A stretch of DNA of 64,000 nt from Symbiodinium natans (GCA_905221605.1 CAJNDS010002152.1:64001-128000); one strand, 5' to 3'. Counted from the stretch's first letter, positions 27,101 through 37,799 are shown. Numbers and translations: made by a program. The notes: a model not told the origin generated them from the letters alone.

Positions 27101-28668
27101 AGAATGAAGCCTTCTTCTGAGAGATGGGACTCTGGGGCCTTCCGAGCTGAAGAGCAGCGCTTCAGCAACAAGAAGATCTCCTGAGGTGGCAAAAACTGAA
27201 ATATAAAAAAAACGCACAAAAAGAGGATCTGGGGCTTCTCAGAGCATTTTGGAGTTGCACGATGTCCTCGCATAGCTCCTCTTTGGTGTAGATGAGGTCG
27301 TAGCTGCCATCGGGATGTAGCACACCTGCATCCTGCTGTGGAATTGCTCTACAGGCTTTACAAGTTGCCAGGTCTGTCGTAGCAGTGTGCTTTCAACAGG
27401 TTTGAGTACTTAAAGTGCATAGAAGTAGCAAGGGCCGCTTCAAAGTTCTGCACTTTGCGGCCAGGGTGCCCGGAAAACCTGCCGATTGCCCGTCTTCGTC
27501 CCCCAGAAGGCTCCCTGTGTGTCCGTGCCAAATAGGGGGATTCCCAGCTCTTCCGCCTGAGACAGAGGGCATTCGAGAGCGCTTCTAGTTCGGGGCGGCA
27601 CAAGAATGGAGACAGGCTGCACTGAAACAGTCTTGGGCGAGATCTCTGAAACATGTTGGGCTACAAGCATGGGCATGCAGACCTACTGTTTCTGCGACAC
27701 AACGACTGCCACGGGCGCATCTGTGGCAGAATTTGTTTCGAACAAGCCACCAACTGCACTTCCGAGTCCTCATGTTGCAGGATATCGACACAGCAAACTC
27801 CAACTCTCAGCAAACTCAGCATCGAGAAACAACTCTGCAATGCCACCGAAGCAGCTGTGGAGTTGAAGCAGGTCATGGCCGCTTTCTCTGGCTCGATGGC
27901 TTTGCGAATGCGTTCTAAAGCGCGACTACGGACGAGCAGCTTGTTGGTAACACTGGCGGCACTCATGTCCTCAGCATGCCGGCACCCACTCCTCTACGTC
28001 TGGTCTGAAGACTGCAACCTCCATCCCCTGTCTTCCAAATACTGGCACAAGATGGACTGAATTTAGTGCAATAAATTATTATCGTACTACCTTAGTTTAT
28101 TAAACTATTACTATATGATAATATGAGTGTATTATACTAGTATACTATGATATTCATATATTCGTACGTAGATGATTCAAGTGGGCACGAGCCAAGTGTC
28201 GTTGCAGGCAATCGTCGTCAACCGAGCCCGAGCTTCGGTCAGCGACACGTCACTTGGCAGGTAGCGCAAGTAGTAGTTGATCAGCGCTTCCTCAGGGTTT
28301 AGGGCTTTTTTTGTTTCGGGGTGTGTAGGGTTTAAATCATTGTCTTAAATGGTTGAAATTTAGGGTACCCGAATTGCAGCATGAAGCAGACATGTCATCG
28401 ACATGAGTGTCAAATTGGGGCCTCTTTAGCACAAGGCCACTGCTGAGCCAAGATGAGCCTAGATGCAGGGATGTACTGCGAAGTGCACATGACCTCAAGT
28501 GATGCAGATCGCAGCAAGAACGCAGCAAGCTGCTACCCCGGCACCTTCCCTCTTCAGCTCTAGCGGGTGCGAGCAAGATGCTATGTGCATGTTGGTTGAC
28601 CGAAGGAAGTACAGATGCCACAGCAATCGGAGCTCATAGTTGCTAACGCCAGGGATCTTTACGAGCTC
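24193..28668 (-). CDS. PGM1/IQCH-type ATP-grasp protein (at least 14 exons)
   Basis: Exons placed: 28582-28668 (ELVKIPGVSNYELRLLW), 28467-28493 (VMCTSQYIP), 28201-28290 (EALINYYLRYLP), 27856-27969 (SVTNKLLVRSRALERIRKAI), 27470-27556 (AEELGIPLFGTDTQGAFWGTK), 27241-27332 (DAGVLHPDGSYDLIY), 26776-26876 (VMVKLNDSFSGEGNAVL), about 26446-26506 (LGGICELFIEG), 25482-25539 (SPSCQAFLNADGTV), about 25041-25106 (CTFPAKQEYSADL), 24863-24953 (VVGYIAVDFVSV), 24706-24768 (HWAIEVNVRMGGTTLP), 24558-24629 (EQTSEFIATDGKPR) and about 24193-24229 (GLVIEDLLHII). The order and motifs (GIPLxGTD, AGVxHPxG, VKLNxxFSGEGN, GGxxExFIxG, SPSxQ, CxFPA, AxExNxRxGGTT) match the ATP-grasp module of bacterial PGM1-type peptide ligases, also carried by eukaryotic IQCH. 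Such enzymes would bind ATP and activate a carboxylate; the substrate here is unknown. One gap remains (the region normally bearing THDQ), and the 5' and 3' ends are not fixed. Most joins preserve frame. Confidence 0.82.
24497..24537 (-). repeat. CCCTAAA-type tract inside the ATP-grasp gene
   Basis: Degenerate AAACCC/CCCTAAA units lying between the exons at 24558-24629 and 24193-24229, so inside an intron of the minus-strand gene. Confidence 0.75.
25566..26391. repeat. Intronic repeat block: 117-bp tandem repeat and CCCTAAA-type tracts
   Basis: About 2.5 copies of a 117-118 bp unit (anchor ACCCTGCTAT at 25764, 25881 and 25999) lie between two degenerate CCCTAAA blocks (25566-25628, 26291-26391). 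The blocks share a module around TTTTGCAGCAGGACTCCTCA at about 25584, 26292 and 26335. The whole block sits in the intron between the exons at 26446 and 25539. A G-rich run occupies 25697-25730. Confidence 0.85.
28293..28334 (+). repeat. Interstitial TTTAGGG units inside the ATP-grasp gene
   Basis: Degenerate AGGGTTTAGGG units start directly at the splice acceptor of the exon 28201-28290 and occupy the adjoining intron. Confidence 0.7.
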
Positions 28669-29247
28669 CTGAGCGCTCATCCAAGCGGACATCTAGACTG
28701 TTCTAAACGACACATGGCGGCAAACAAGAAGTAAAGAAGCTATGAGGTCTGGAGGGGACAGTCCTTCCAATCCAGCGACAACGACGAGACGACCACCAAG
28801 TAGCGCTCAACATGACCTCGTTCTTGCAGGAGGTCGTCGATGGGATGGCCCGTGCCACTGATGGTTCGCCTTGTCGGACAGACAATTTCGCGAGCCGCCA
28901 GCGTTCGAGCTCCAAAGGGAACCGCGAGTGTTGAAACGACAGTTAAACTCGAAAGGAGATGACAGCTGTTTCCGGTGATGGTGCAAAAATAGATCTGCTG
29001 AGATGCTTCAAGACGCGAGATCCTTCTCTAGGGCTGCAGTCAGGACCTTGGTGCGAGCGGTGTGTAGGGGGCAGCATTTTTGCAGCCAGACTTGAGTCGT
29101 TTCCAGACAAATCGTACAGTTGCGCTCAGCTCGCACGGCCTTGCATGTGGCGGGCGCATTTTGGACTCTGCTGCCGCACATGTTCTTCATATGTTCGGTG
29201 ACACCTTAAAGCGGGCCTGATGGGCAACAACAGCTCGGAAGAATGAC

Positions 29248-29808
29248 TCAAGCCGAATCTCGGCTCATGGATTTGTTCTGCTTCCTCTCTTCTTTGGCCG
29301 CTCTTGCGACACGCCCTCTGGTGCAGCACATGACGCAGCAGAGGATGATGTCAAAGATGCCCAAGAGAATGGCGGCCACTGCAGCTTTAGACATGAGAAC
29401 GAAGAGGATACACAGGCTGGCTTGATCGACCACGATCGCCCTTTCTTCAGGGCTGCAGTGGCACACATGGCAAGTGTGCTCCACAACCTTCAACTTTGCA
29501 AGGTTACCGGCGATGTATGGCAGAAATATGCAAGCAACTCCAATCACTGCATTGAAAACCGCCAGGAGGATGGCCTTTGCGTTCCTCGATACACTCCAGG
29601 CGTGAATGGTGAGTACGCAAGCCAGAATCGCCAAGGACAGACCGAACATGGAGATCTTGTCATACTCCCAGTAGAACGCTGCCGTGTCCAGATCGCACTT
29701 TCCCTGTTCTCTGACATCTGCCGAATGCTCTTGAGACGTGAGGCGGGTGCTTGTGACAAGCGGTGCATAGGCAAGCGCCATGACAGTGTAAGCCACCCAG
29801 GTAGCCAT
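29248..29808 (-). CDS. Intronless membrane protein, 186 aa, four hydrophobic segments
   Basis: This single uninterrupted frame is unusual among its intron-rich neighbours. It has a hydrophobic N-terminus (residues about 1-20, possible signal peptide), then hydrophobic stretches at about 54-72, 78-103 and 131-162, with a Cys-rich loop (HTCHVCHC) between the third and fourth and a basic C-terminal tail ending KQNKSMSRDSA. Upstream of the ATG at 29808 is a pyrimidine-rich stretch and an AG that could accept a trans-spliced leader. The layout resembles small tetraspan membrane proteins, but I recognise no family. It lies between the tail-anchored gene and the ATP-grasp gene on the same strand. 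Confidence 0.65.
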   Translation of the reverse strand: MATWVAYTVMALAYAPLVTSTRLTSQEHSADVREQGKCDLDTAAFYWEYDKISMFGLSLAILACVLTIHAWSVSRNAKAILLAVFNAVIGVACIFLPYIAGNLAKLKVVEHTCHVCHCSPEERAIVVDQASLCILFVLMSKAAVAAILLGIFDIILCCVMCCTRGRVARAAKEERKQNKSMSRDSA

Positions 29809-30529
29809 GGTAGTGTAGGTCAGGCAACGTGCTTAGGAGCGAAAGGTGCAAACACGAAGGAATAGAAAACACTTGGGCCGGCAGCAGCGGGGAGCTTGCA
29901 CACTTCGCAGTGCATCCAGATGCTTCCAAGCCGTTGTACTATCAAGTTGTATTGTTGCCTTGTTATGCTAGTGATATTGCATGAGATACTGTTCTGTTCT
30001 GATATTTCTGATATTAGTATACTATTGTATTATTAGACTGCTTGCAAGACGAACTTTTGCCAATTGCCCTACGGGTACAGACCTCACAGCGTGTCCGGGC
30101 GCCGAACTTGCGGGATAGCCGCTGTGCCCGCCACTCAGCCTCACAGCACGCTGTCAGACAGTACCAACATAAGACTATCACACTATCATAATGCAATATA
30201 AACATGCAGAAAACACTACAACAAAATAATATCAGAATACTAAACAAACGTACTCTATGAAAAAATCACCAAAATACTATAATGACATATCTTGGTCAGG
30301 ACGAGGCCTTGGCGAGGCTGTCCTCTCCTTTCAGCGGATGGCGACTCTCCGGCAATGGTTCTGTGTGTAAAACTTTGAAATTTTGCTGGTTTTCAGTGTG
30401 GCGAAGTCTCCCGGAATTTTTTGCAGGCTGCGTCTTGTTAGGTATCGCGATCACCAGGAAGCCGAACCCTGCTTATCCTGAGCCAAGACCTTCTGCGAAT
30501 CAACGCTGAAGGCGGTCCTAAAATCTGAG

Positions 30530-30622
30530 AACCCTCAACCCTAAGCTTAGGGCTTATAGGGTTTAGGGTTCTGAGATTCTAGGGCTTAAAGCCCTAGGCC
30601 CTGAGCCCTATAAACCCTAAGC
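30530..30622. repeat. Inverted arrangement of TTTAGGG-type units
   Basis: CTTAGGGCTTATAGGGTTTA in the left half faces CCCTATAAACCCTAAGCC in the right half, so the tract can fold into a hairpin. Flanking sequence (29.8-31.07 kb) shows no gene. Confidence 0.75.
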
Positions 30623-31079
30623 CGAAGCCTTTGTAGAGTTGTCCCCCCCCCCCCGTCTCCTTTGGCGAGGCAGCACGGCTCGAGCGGCCACGGGGCGGGG
30701 AGCTGGGACGATTCCTTGGTTGGGATTGGCTTACAATAGATGAGGTACCAAACTGACTAATTCCTACTTCCCTACTACGAACTAGTAGTTGAAGAACTCA
30801 CACTGGCACAAGCGACGTTCTTCTTTGACTCGTGCAATAGTGTAAAGTCGATGAGCCACACCGATGTTGGTCATTTAGGGTACGCCCACTGCAGTGCCAA
30901 CGTCAAATCTGACCATGTGTTCTCCATTCCACTCTTCCAAAACTCGTGTTCGTGGTTCAATCCTTCCGATGGCTGGTAGGGTGTCTTTTGCTCAGGGTGA
31001 TGTTCTGACCTGAAGAGCCTTGTGATGTGAGAGTGCATGTTGACCGCCGCTGCTCTCTGGTGTACGGTTCTTCATTTAC

Positions 31080-32030
31080 TCAGCTGCAGTACAGAACGTA
31101 GCAAGTATGGAGAAGAAGACAAGCAAAGCCCAGGATCATGAAGAAGAGCGAGCGATCGACATCCTTCACATGGTAGCTACACAAGTCAATGCAAGCTCAC
31201 CCAAGGATGTGTTGCACATTGTTCGAGGCAGTCCTTGAGAATGTTCGATGAGCTGCCAAACACAATTGCCTTCTTCACCCTCTCTTTCTGCTCGGGGGTC
31301 AGGAGACCTCAAGGCAGGGAGCAACAAACCCTAAACCCTAAACCCTAAACCCTAAACCAGGCTTGCAGGCCCAAGTTTGTGTTGGCCGTGGTCGGCCTAT
31401 CTGCTCGATAATGGACTGCACAGCTGCATCGGTGATCGGCGAAGCACTGCTGTCAATCTCACCTTGTCGGCAGAGGCTTCTTTTTTCGTAGCAAAGCCCC
31501 GCCACTTGGCACACTTCAAGAGCGAAGCAAAGCGGAGCCTTCCGGGCCCTCACCCATGGTGCCCATGGGGATCGTCTGAGTTTGCTAGCTGTACTTGCTC
31601 TGCTGCTACACTTTCATCTGTCTCGGCCTTGCCGCTCAGGTGTCATGCTGCAACCTGCTCACGTCAGAAGTATGCCAGGAGTTTCACTGGGACAAGCTGC
31701 TGAAGCCAAAGCAAGTATGTAGCCTCCTACCATGATTTGACTGTCCTTGTCTAGGCCGAAACGGCTACATGAGGATGCCCTGTCCAACTCGTGTGCTGCC
31801 TGACCTTCCTTGCTGTTCAAAACTACCTCCCCCTCAAAGGCTGCACGTGGCACCAACAGGTTCAATGATTGAGGCCCTGTAAAAAATCAGGGCATCAGGG
31901 CATCATCTGGACCTTTTTTTTAACGGGTGAAACATCGGCGAGGACACTGTGCGCGCGCTCTCCCTCTCCCTGCATCACAGAGGCTGCAGCGCTTTCAACA
32001 CCTCGCGCCAAGAAGCAAAGGAGTCCTAGA
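31080..32030 (-). CDS. Tail-anchored protein, 3' exons (unidentified)
   Basis: The terminal exon 31080-31163 encodes DVDRS, about 20 hydrophobic residues (LFFMILGFACLLLHTCYVLY) and CS-stop: a C-terminal anchor. Exon 31201-31307 (LLTPEQKERVKKAIVFG, then SSSNILKDCLEQCATHPW) joins it in phase 0 through a GT donor and an AG|GA acceptor. Upstream coding-like frames lie at about 31360-31535 (ITDAAVQSIIEQIG), 31760-31860 (AAFEGEVVLNSKEGQAAHEL) and 31935-32015 (VESAAASVMQGEGERAHSVL). A CCCTAAA tract (31326-31358) lies in an intron. I do not recognise the family. Confidence 0.55.
31326..31358 (-). repeat. CCCTAAA tract in an intron
   Basis: Four and a half perfect CCCTAAA units between two exons of the tail-anchored gene. 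Confidence 0.9.
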
Positions 32031-32078
32031 GTGGTTCCCAGTAGTCTGCCAGCAGACAGCCGATTACGCCTGCTCCTG

Positions 32079-32098
32079 TTTAGGGTTTAGGGTTTTGG
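32079..32098 (+). repeat. Short TTTAGGG tract
   Basis: Two units between the Rae1 stop and the tail-anchored gene. Confidence 0.8.
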
Positions 32099-32261
32099 GC
32101 TGTCCTTCGTAAACTTGTAGAAGATTGAGTTACAGGCCCAGAGCGCGCCTCTCATCGCTTGGCACGCTGGTTTGCAGAGCCCGCTTTCGGCTGCACCTCC
32201 GTAGCCTGGACTTTGTGAACCAAGACCTCCGCAGGCACATGTCAGCATGGGCTCATGACTC

Positions 32262-33819
32262 CTAAGACCTAAGATTGGTAACGCGCAGCACTGAGGCTGA
32301 GACTCCTTTAGGCAAGCTCGGGTGATTGTGCTCATGCCCTTTGCTCCAGTCATATGACACCGCATAGGCCTCGGAAAGGGCTTCGGATGGTGCCAAGAAT
32401 ATCATGACACTCAACAACCCATGCAAAAGAGTGCATCACTCGATGGCAATGGACCACCGCCCGGGCCCGGCAATACCAGCGTGCGAGATGCATGCGCCAG
32501 CTTCGTCGTCGGAGGTACGCATGTTTGCATGGTGCGCTGCGCTTGCATATAGCAGCTTTGCAAAACATGTCTGGCTCCCTGCATTGCAATCATGCGCATG
32601 AGGAGATGTCGAGCACATGTCAAGATGGCCAGGAAGCTGCTTATCTTTTGCATGAAGTACGGGGGTTGCTTCCGCCGTGGATTGCAATCTGGGGCCTTCT
32701 GCACAATTGCGGTGGTTCTGGGGGTGCTCCGGGCGTCCAGAGATTTTTGATGGACTTTGGTCTCTGCCTTTGCATTATGATTGGTCACGGAGGAGGACCA
32801 GGAAGCCTCTAGGCAAAATGGATTGCAATAGCCGATTCAATAGCCGCACTTACGTGGAGCTTGCGTGGTGGCACAAATCTGCCTGCGGAAGGCGTGGAAA
32901 AGCTTCACCATGTTCGCGGCATGCTGCTTCTGAACTCATGCTGCATTTCAAGCGTGCTCACGTGGTAGAGGTCGAACCCACAGAAGCTATCTGTATGCAC
33001 GCTGCTCCTTCGAGCTGGCGACCTAAGCCCAAACATTTTTCTCCAAGTCATCCCGCCTTGGGCTTGGTTTGCAGAATTTTGCAGATAGAGCTTAACATCG
33101 GTGCATCAGGGTGCGCAGCGTGCTGCTTTGTATATGCAATGGTAACATGCAAGGGTACACACGCCTGCCTGACGGGGCCCGCAACATTGTTTAACAAGCA
33201 GGATGTAAGCACCTCTCTCAATCTAGACCAAGCGACGTACAAATCTCCTGGTGCCTGGCAGCAGAAAGAATCCTACTGCTGAGTCGCTTGCTTGACTTGC
33301 TGCCTCGAACTCTCTGAATTCTTCGCACATATCTGACGCAAATCCAAGGTACGTTGAACTTCCCCGCAGTCAATGGATAACCACAGGAGTTGAAAGCTTT
33401 GAGGCGCTGTCCTTAGTTTGCCAGCAATATAGTACAGGCGCTCACGTGTGTGCTCACCCCATGCGAGTTCGGCCGTTTGGGGGTTTACGAAAACAAGGTA
33501 CGCTTAATATAGTCCCCAAATCACAGGATTTCCCCTATCATAATCACCCGAATACAGGTACCCCGATTTTCGGAAACACCCATTTAGCCTGGGGCTCTAT
33601 TCTCCTTGTCCCAGAAAACGAAGGTGCCATCGCCACCGCAGGTGGCGAAAGTCCTGAATGTGCATCGTGCTTTGACGTTCTCTCGGATCACACACGACTA
33701 TCAATAGACCGACGTTGAAAGCCTCAGTCTTTGGGACTACCGACATATACATATGCATATACTGAACATATATACATATATATGTATATTTAATTATTTA
33801 TGTCTTTATTTATACGTAT

Positions 33820-33852
<33 letters not shown>

Positions 33853-36593
33853 TATATATATATACATACATGTATATATATATATATACAAACATGTTTT
33901 TGTTCATGTACTTAGATATTCACAATTATTCTTGTACTGACATGAATTTATTTATATCTTATCTACTATACTTGCTTATTTATGTATCGCGCTGCAAATT
34001 GGCTTAGGGCGACGGTTCTGAATGACTCAACCGTCTGTCAGAATGCAGCCACGTTCACCCCAGCTGTGGGTGGAAGTCGATGTCATTCACCGCATAGATC
34101 TCCGTGTTTGTGCGATGGCACCTAGCATTCTGCAATGAGGCCCCCAAGACGCCGAAAAGATGTGTGAGCCTCCTGCATCCAGGAGGCTTGAAGGCAAAGT
34201 TTTTGCTCGTGTCCTCTATGTAGGCGATGGAACACCGGCCCTCTACAGATCCAACCGCGTAGCCAGTCTTGTCAGGGAAGCAGCCTTAAGGATCACGGCC
34301 CACGGGCGCTGCAAAAAAACACATGGTTTTTCTGGATGGCCACTTGTCAAGTCTCCAGCCAAGCAGCATATGGCTCGCGTCTGCATTTTCAGGGCCGTCT
34401 GGCCCTGTTTATAGGGGGCTGGATTCTGTTGAATAGCCTGCAGGTTGTACACTAGCCTCAGCATCCAAACTTGGTCGCATCCACTGGACAAATTGGACAA
34501 ACAAGGTGTAGCAGTGTGGCAGAGCAGGGTCGCTGCGTTAAGTGCGTCTTAGGCATCTGCAATTTATCTACGGGCAAAGCGTGCGGAGAGTTACCCAATA
34601 ACACGCACTGTGCTGAAGAGGAGGCGCTGCAAACTCACATGTCCAACCATGTGATGCCATGTTTATACAAGCTGTAGTCGGTTGCGGCTCACCCTTACGA
34701 GTGGCGTGCGGAGCGCCGAAGAAAGTGGCAACACGATGGAGGCAGGGCACGGGACATGCACCACATCTTGCAGCAAAGGCACACGTGCCTTTCAGCACAC
34801 CCAACTACAAGCAGGGGATACTTCACGTCCATGGTGTATACTCCTCGGGACATGCACAAAGCGGCCACCCGAAGAAATCTGGAGCCCGAAAACAGCGGCT
34901 TTAAATTGAACCCCAAGAGTCGCTCTGGAAGCTGCAGAGTAGCCACCGGCGTGGGCTGCTGAAGGTTCCAGAAGCCTAGGATCACAGCGAAGTCGCAGTT
35001 GGGATATCGGGATATCAATGGTTGCCATCTGAGCAACCGGAGCTTATCAACCCTGAGCAGACTCAGTGCTGACAGGTGGCGGAGCGTCCTGTCCCAGCTA
35101 CCGGAAACAACCATGTTCATCTCATCCAGCACAAAGACCTCCTTCACTGGCGCGTCATGCTGGCCTGAGCGGAAACGTGCAATCCCCAAAGTGCATCGGT
35201 CGTTGCCTGACTGCCTGTGACTCACACGCGATGATGAAATTTTGCGAATCTGTGTTGAAATCAGGGCTGGGCCTATTTGCTGTTCCTGCTGGGTTTGCAG
35301 CACTTTCATCTTCACCTCCCAGCGAAGCTGAGCATACAGACAGGCATGCAGGCATTGACATGAGACACCTGCTCCAGCCTAAGCTACTTACACTTGTTCC
35401 CGCATGCCGCATGCACCTTGTTGTCGCAGCCACCGCTGAAGACCCGCTGACCATCTTTAGAGAAGGCACAGCACAGTACAGGTGCTTCATGGTTGTAAGC
35501 CATTCCTCAGGCATGAATCATGATGCTTGGACTGACGGACTCGTCAGGGGAGGCAGAAATGCCCAGCTATCTCACGACACCCTCTGAGTGCAGAATCACC
35601 CCTTGCTCATCATAGTAACTGTCATCATCAGAACCGTAATAGTCGCACAGAGCAAGAATGACTATAACAATCGGCATCGTCATCGTCATCATCCTCATCA
35701 TCCTCATAATCATCATCATCATCATCATCGTCGTCGTCGTCGTCATCATCATCATGATCCTCGCGCTTGCGAATAAACATTCGGCAGCTGCTGCTACGCT
35801 GCTTTTCCTCGTATTTGGAAAAACGCTGCTGTTGCCACCGACTGTCAAAACGGATTCCCCACGAATCAGGAAATACAGCTCTACTCTCGACTCCACTTCA
35901 AAGGCACCAACGAGAAATTTGTGCTCGAAGCCCCCTCTGCCCGAGCAAAAACATTGCCCTAACGTCACCCCTTTGGCGAGGGAAGGGGGTTGTCTCATAC
36001 AGCAGAGCCAGTGTAATTGCTTGCTGGCACCCACCCGCCGAATTCATTTGTGCTTTCGTGAGCGCACAGAACAGTGGAATAACTGCTTGCAAGGTGCGCG
36101 GGGCAATATTCTGCGCAGTGACTTCGTAGATCCTGACACCTTCGGAGCAGCAGAAGCAGGCACAGCAGCAACTCGGGAAGCCCTTGATGCAGACGGTGGT
36201 CAGAAGGCGGCTGGCATGGCACACGCAAGCTTTCTAACTTCCTGGGCTACCGGAGCAAGCTGCTACAGCTTTTTGCTGCCCAGGAGCTTTTATCCCAAGA
36301 GCTGCAGGCGAAAATGTTCGCTGCAGGGGACCAACGCAAGCAGCTGATGGCATCGCTGGGGCCCTCTGGTACAGGTGCATCCTTCCAGGGCTCTCTCTGC
36401 TGGAGAATCAGATGTGAAACGAAAACACGGCTCGAGATGCCAAGAAGGACAGTTGGTCAGACAAGTACCCTTATTCACCTTATTCTGCTCATGGCATTAG
36501 TCGGAGGTCCTGGTTTGTGTTGGGATCCTTGATCTGCGGCGCGCCAAATCCCCCACAGCCGCCGCAACCCCCACCGCCAAACCTGGCGGTCAT
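32262..36593 (-). CDS. RAE1: mRNA export factor Rae1/Gle2 (WD-repeat), 15 exons predicted
   Basis: Rae1 is a nuclear-pore-associated seven-bladed WD protein that works with Nup98 and TAP in mRNA export. Exons read: 36510-36593 (Gly-rich N-terminus from ATG), 36288-36381 (DAISCLRWSPAANIFACSSW), 36098-36139 (SVRIYEV), 35417-35505 (HEAPVLCCAFSKDGQRVFSG), 35273-35315, 35081-35164 (QHDAPVKEV, GSWDRTLR), 34922-34975 (FWNLQQPTPVATLQLPER), 34783-34843 (VYTMDVKYPLLVVGCAER), 34368-34456 (VYNLQ, QTRAI), 34188-34284 (CFPDKTGYAVGSVEGR), 34059-34121 (CHRTNTEIYAVNDIDFHP), 33598-33653 (TFATCGGDGTFVFWDKEN), 33353-33411 (QRLKAFNSCGYPLTAGKFN) and 32262-32369 (AYAVSYDWSKGHEHN to TAG). Reading frame holds across every join except around a missing mini-exon of about 18 nt between the last two (expected in 32370-33352). 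The end of the third exon is the least certain boundary. Introns contain a miniature element, a TA tract and an ATC tract. Confidence 0.92.
33479..33581 (+). mobile_element. Miniature inverted-repeat element, copy 3, inside a Rae1 intron
   Basis: 103 bp. The left end GGGGGTTTACGAAAACAAGG and right end CCGATTTTCGGAAACACCC are imperfect inverted repeats, each next to a GGTAC box. It fills more than half of the 186-bp intron 33412-33597, starting 16 bp from the donor on the transcribed strand. Confidence 0.8.
33750..33895. repeat. TA/TATG microsatellite in a Rae1 intron
   Basis: TATA and TATG-type units between Rae1 exons 34059-34121 and 33598-33653. Confidence 0.92.
35668..35760. repeat. ATC/GTC trinucleotide repeat in a Rae1 intron
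   Basis: CATCGTCATCATC-type repeat between Rae1 exons 36098-36139 and 35417-35505. It generates Ile-rich and Met-rich open frames that are not genes. Confidence 0.92.
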
Positions 36594-37605
36594 TCAAAGA
36601 AGGCCATGACGTCACATCCGATTCACCTGTGAAGGCTGAAATTGCCAGGTGCCGAGCAATCCACCACCGCCAGCGGTGGCGCCGAACGGCTGCGTAGCAC
36701 CGAACATGTCACCTTCGTGGGCTTAGGGGGCAGCCCAAGTCTCCCAGTGCCCGCGGTAGCTCTCGCAAAGGGGATACTTACCAGCTTGCAAACAACATGC
36801 TGGAGTCCTGGCAGGCCCTACAATGCAACTGGGGTGGCTGATCTTGCCTGGGTCCACCTGAGCTGCGCCCCAGCCCAGTGACCCCAGGCTGGCCCCCAGG
36901 CCCCTCAAAACCGGCGACGGGCATGCATGCTTGCCAGCGCAAGTAGATCTTGCAGACGCAAACCCAAGGAGGGATCAGCGCGAGCCATGACACATCTTTG
37001 CACACTCTGTGGCGCATTCGGCTTCAAGAGTTGCTATATCAGGAGTTCTGGCACGTGCGGCAGAATTTGTTGGCTGCCTACCACATGCCGAAACCTGTGA
37101 ATAATTTGTGCAACTTTCACACATTCGGACACTGTCATGCACAGGTGCTTTCCCGGCTTTTCTGCTGTACAACTGAATCGCAACCATTTGTTGCAACCTG
37201 TTCAGTTACTCACTTTCTGCAACCATCGGTGAAGTTGGTGAATTGACTTCGCTGCACTCACTGCCTTACGATCCAGGAATCAGCATTCAGTGGCGAGGCG
37301 GATTCCGGTGACAGGAACAAGCAGCCAGGCAGAGCGAAGATTTGCCTATCACACTACAAAAAACTTCGCTCTGACACGATTTATCAGCTACATTCTACTG
37401 TTCTATTGTCTATATTTTGTCATACTGCTATACTACATTGCTGCTTTGATCTCTTGATTCCCTTATTGAATTATTGATCCCGTTGTGCCGCGCAGCCCTC
37501 TCGCGCTTTTGGGGTGGCGGGCAGCTGCTCGAGGAATTGAGAGAGCCAGTCATCGGTCGCAGGCATCTCCTGGGAAAGTGACGACTTCAAATTCGAAGCC
37601 ATAGG

Positions 37606-37722
37606 TTGGGATGTTCCCAGTGTTCCCCCTCATACTGACAGTCCTTCGTAGGGATTAGAGTCCCCCCCCTCCCGATTATATTCCCTACTAAGGACTGTTA
37701 GTATGAGGGGGAACATCCCAAG
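37606..37722. mobile_element. Foldback element, about 40-bp inverted arms
   Basis: The left arm (TTGGGATGTTCCC, then CCCTCATACTGACAGTCCTT, CGTAGGGA) is the near-exact inverse of the right arm (TCCCTACTAAGGACTG, then TTAGTATGAGGGGGAACAT, CCCAA). The arms differ by an 8-bp insertion and a few substitutions. The loop is only about 25 bp. No coding capacity. Confidence 0.8.
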
Positions 37723-37799
37723 CCACAGAGCCTAGAGCCCCAAGGATCAGCGGTGAAAAAAGCTCCAAAACGAACAGGGGACCCATGGGTGCCTGATTT

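Noticed and set aside
32898-32915. EHGEAF as the missing Rae1 mini-exon
   Set aside because: Residue pattern fits, but there is no AG directly before it and no GN donor after it in the required phase.
35658-36347. 229-codon plus-strand frame
   Set aside because: Begins in the ATC repeat and then runs antisense to Rae1 intron and exon sequence.
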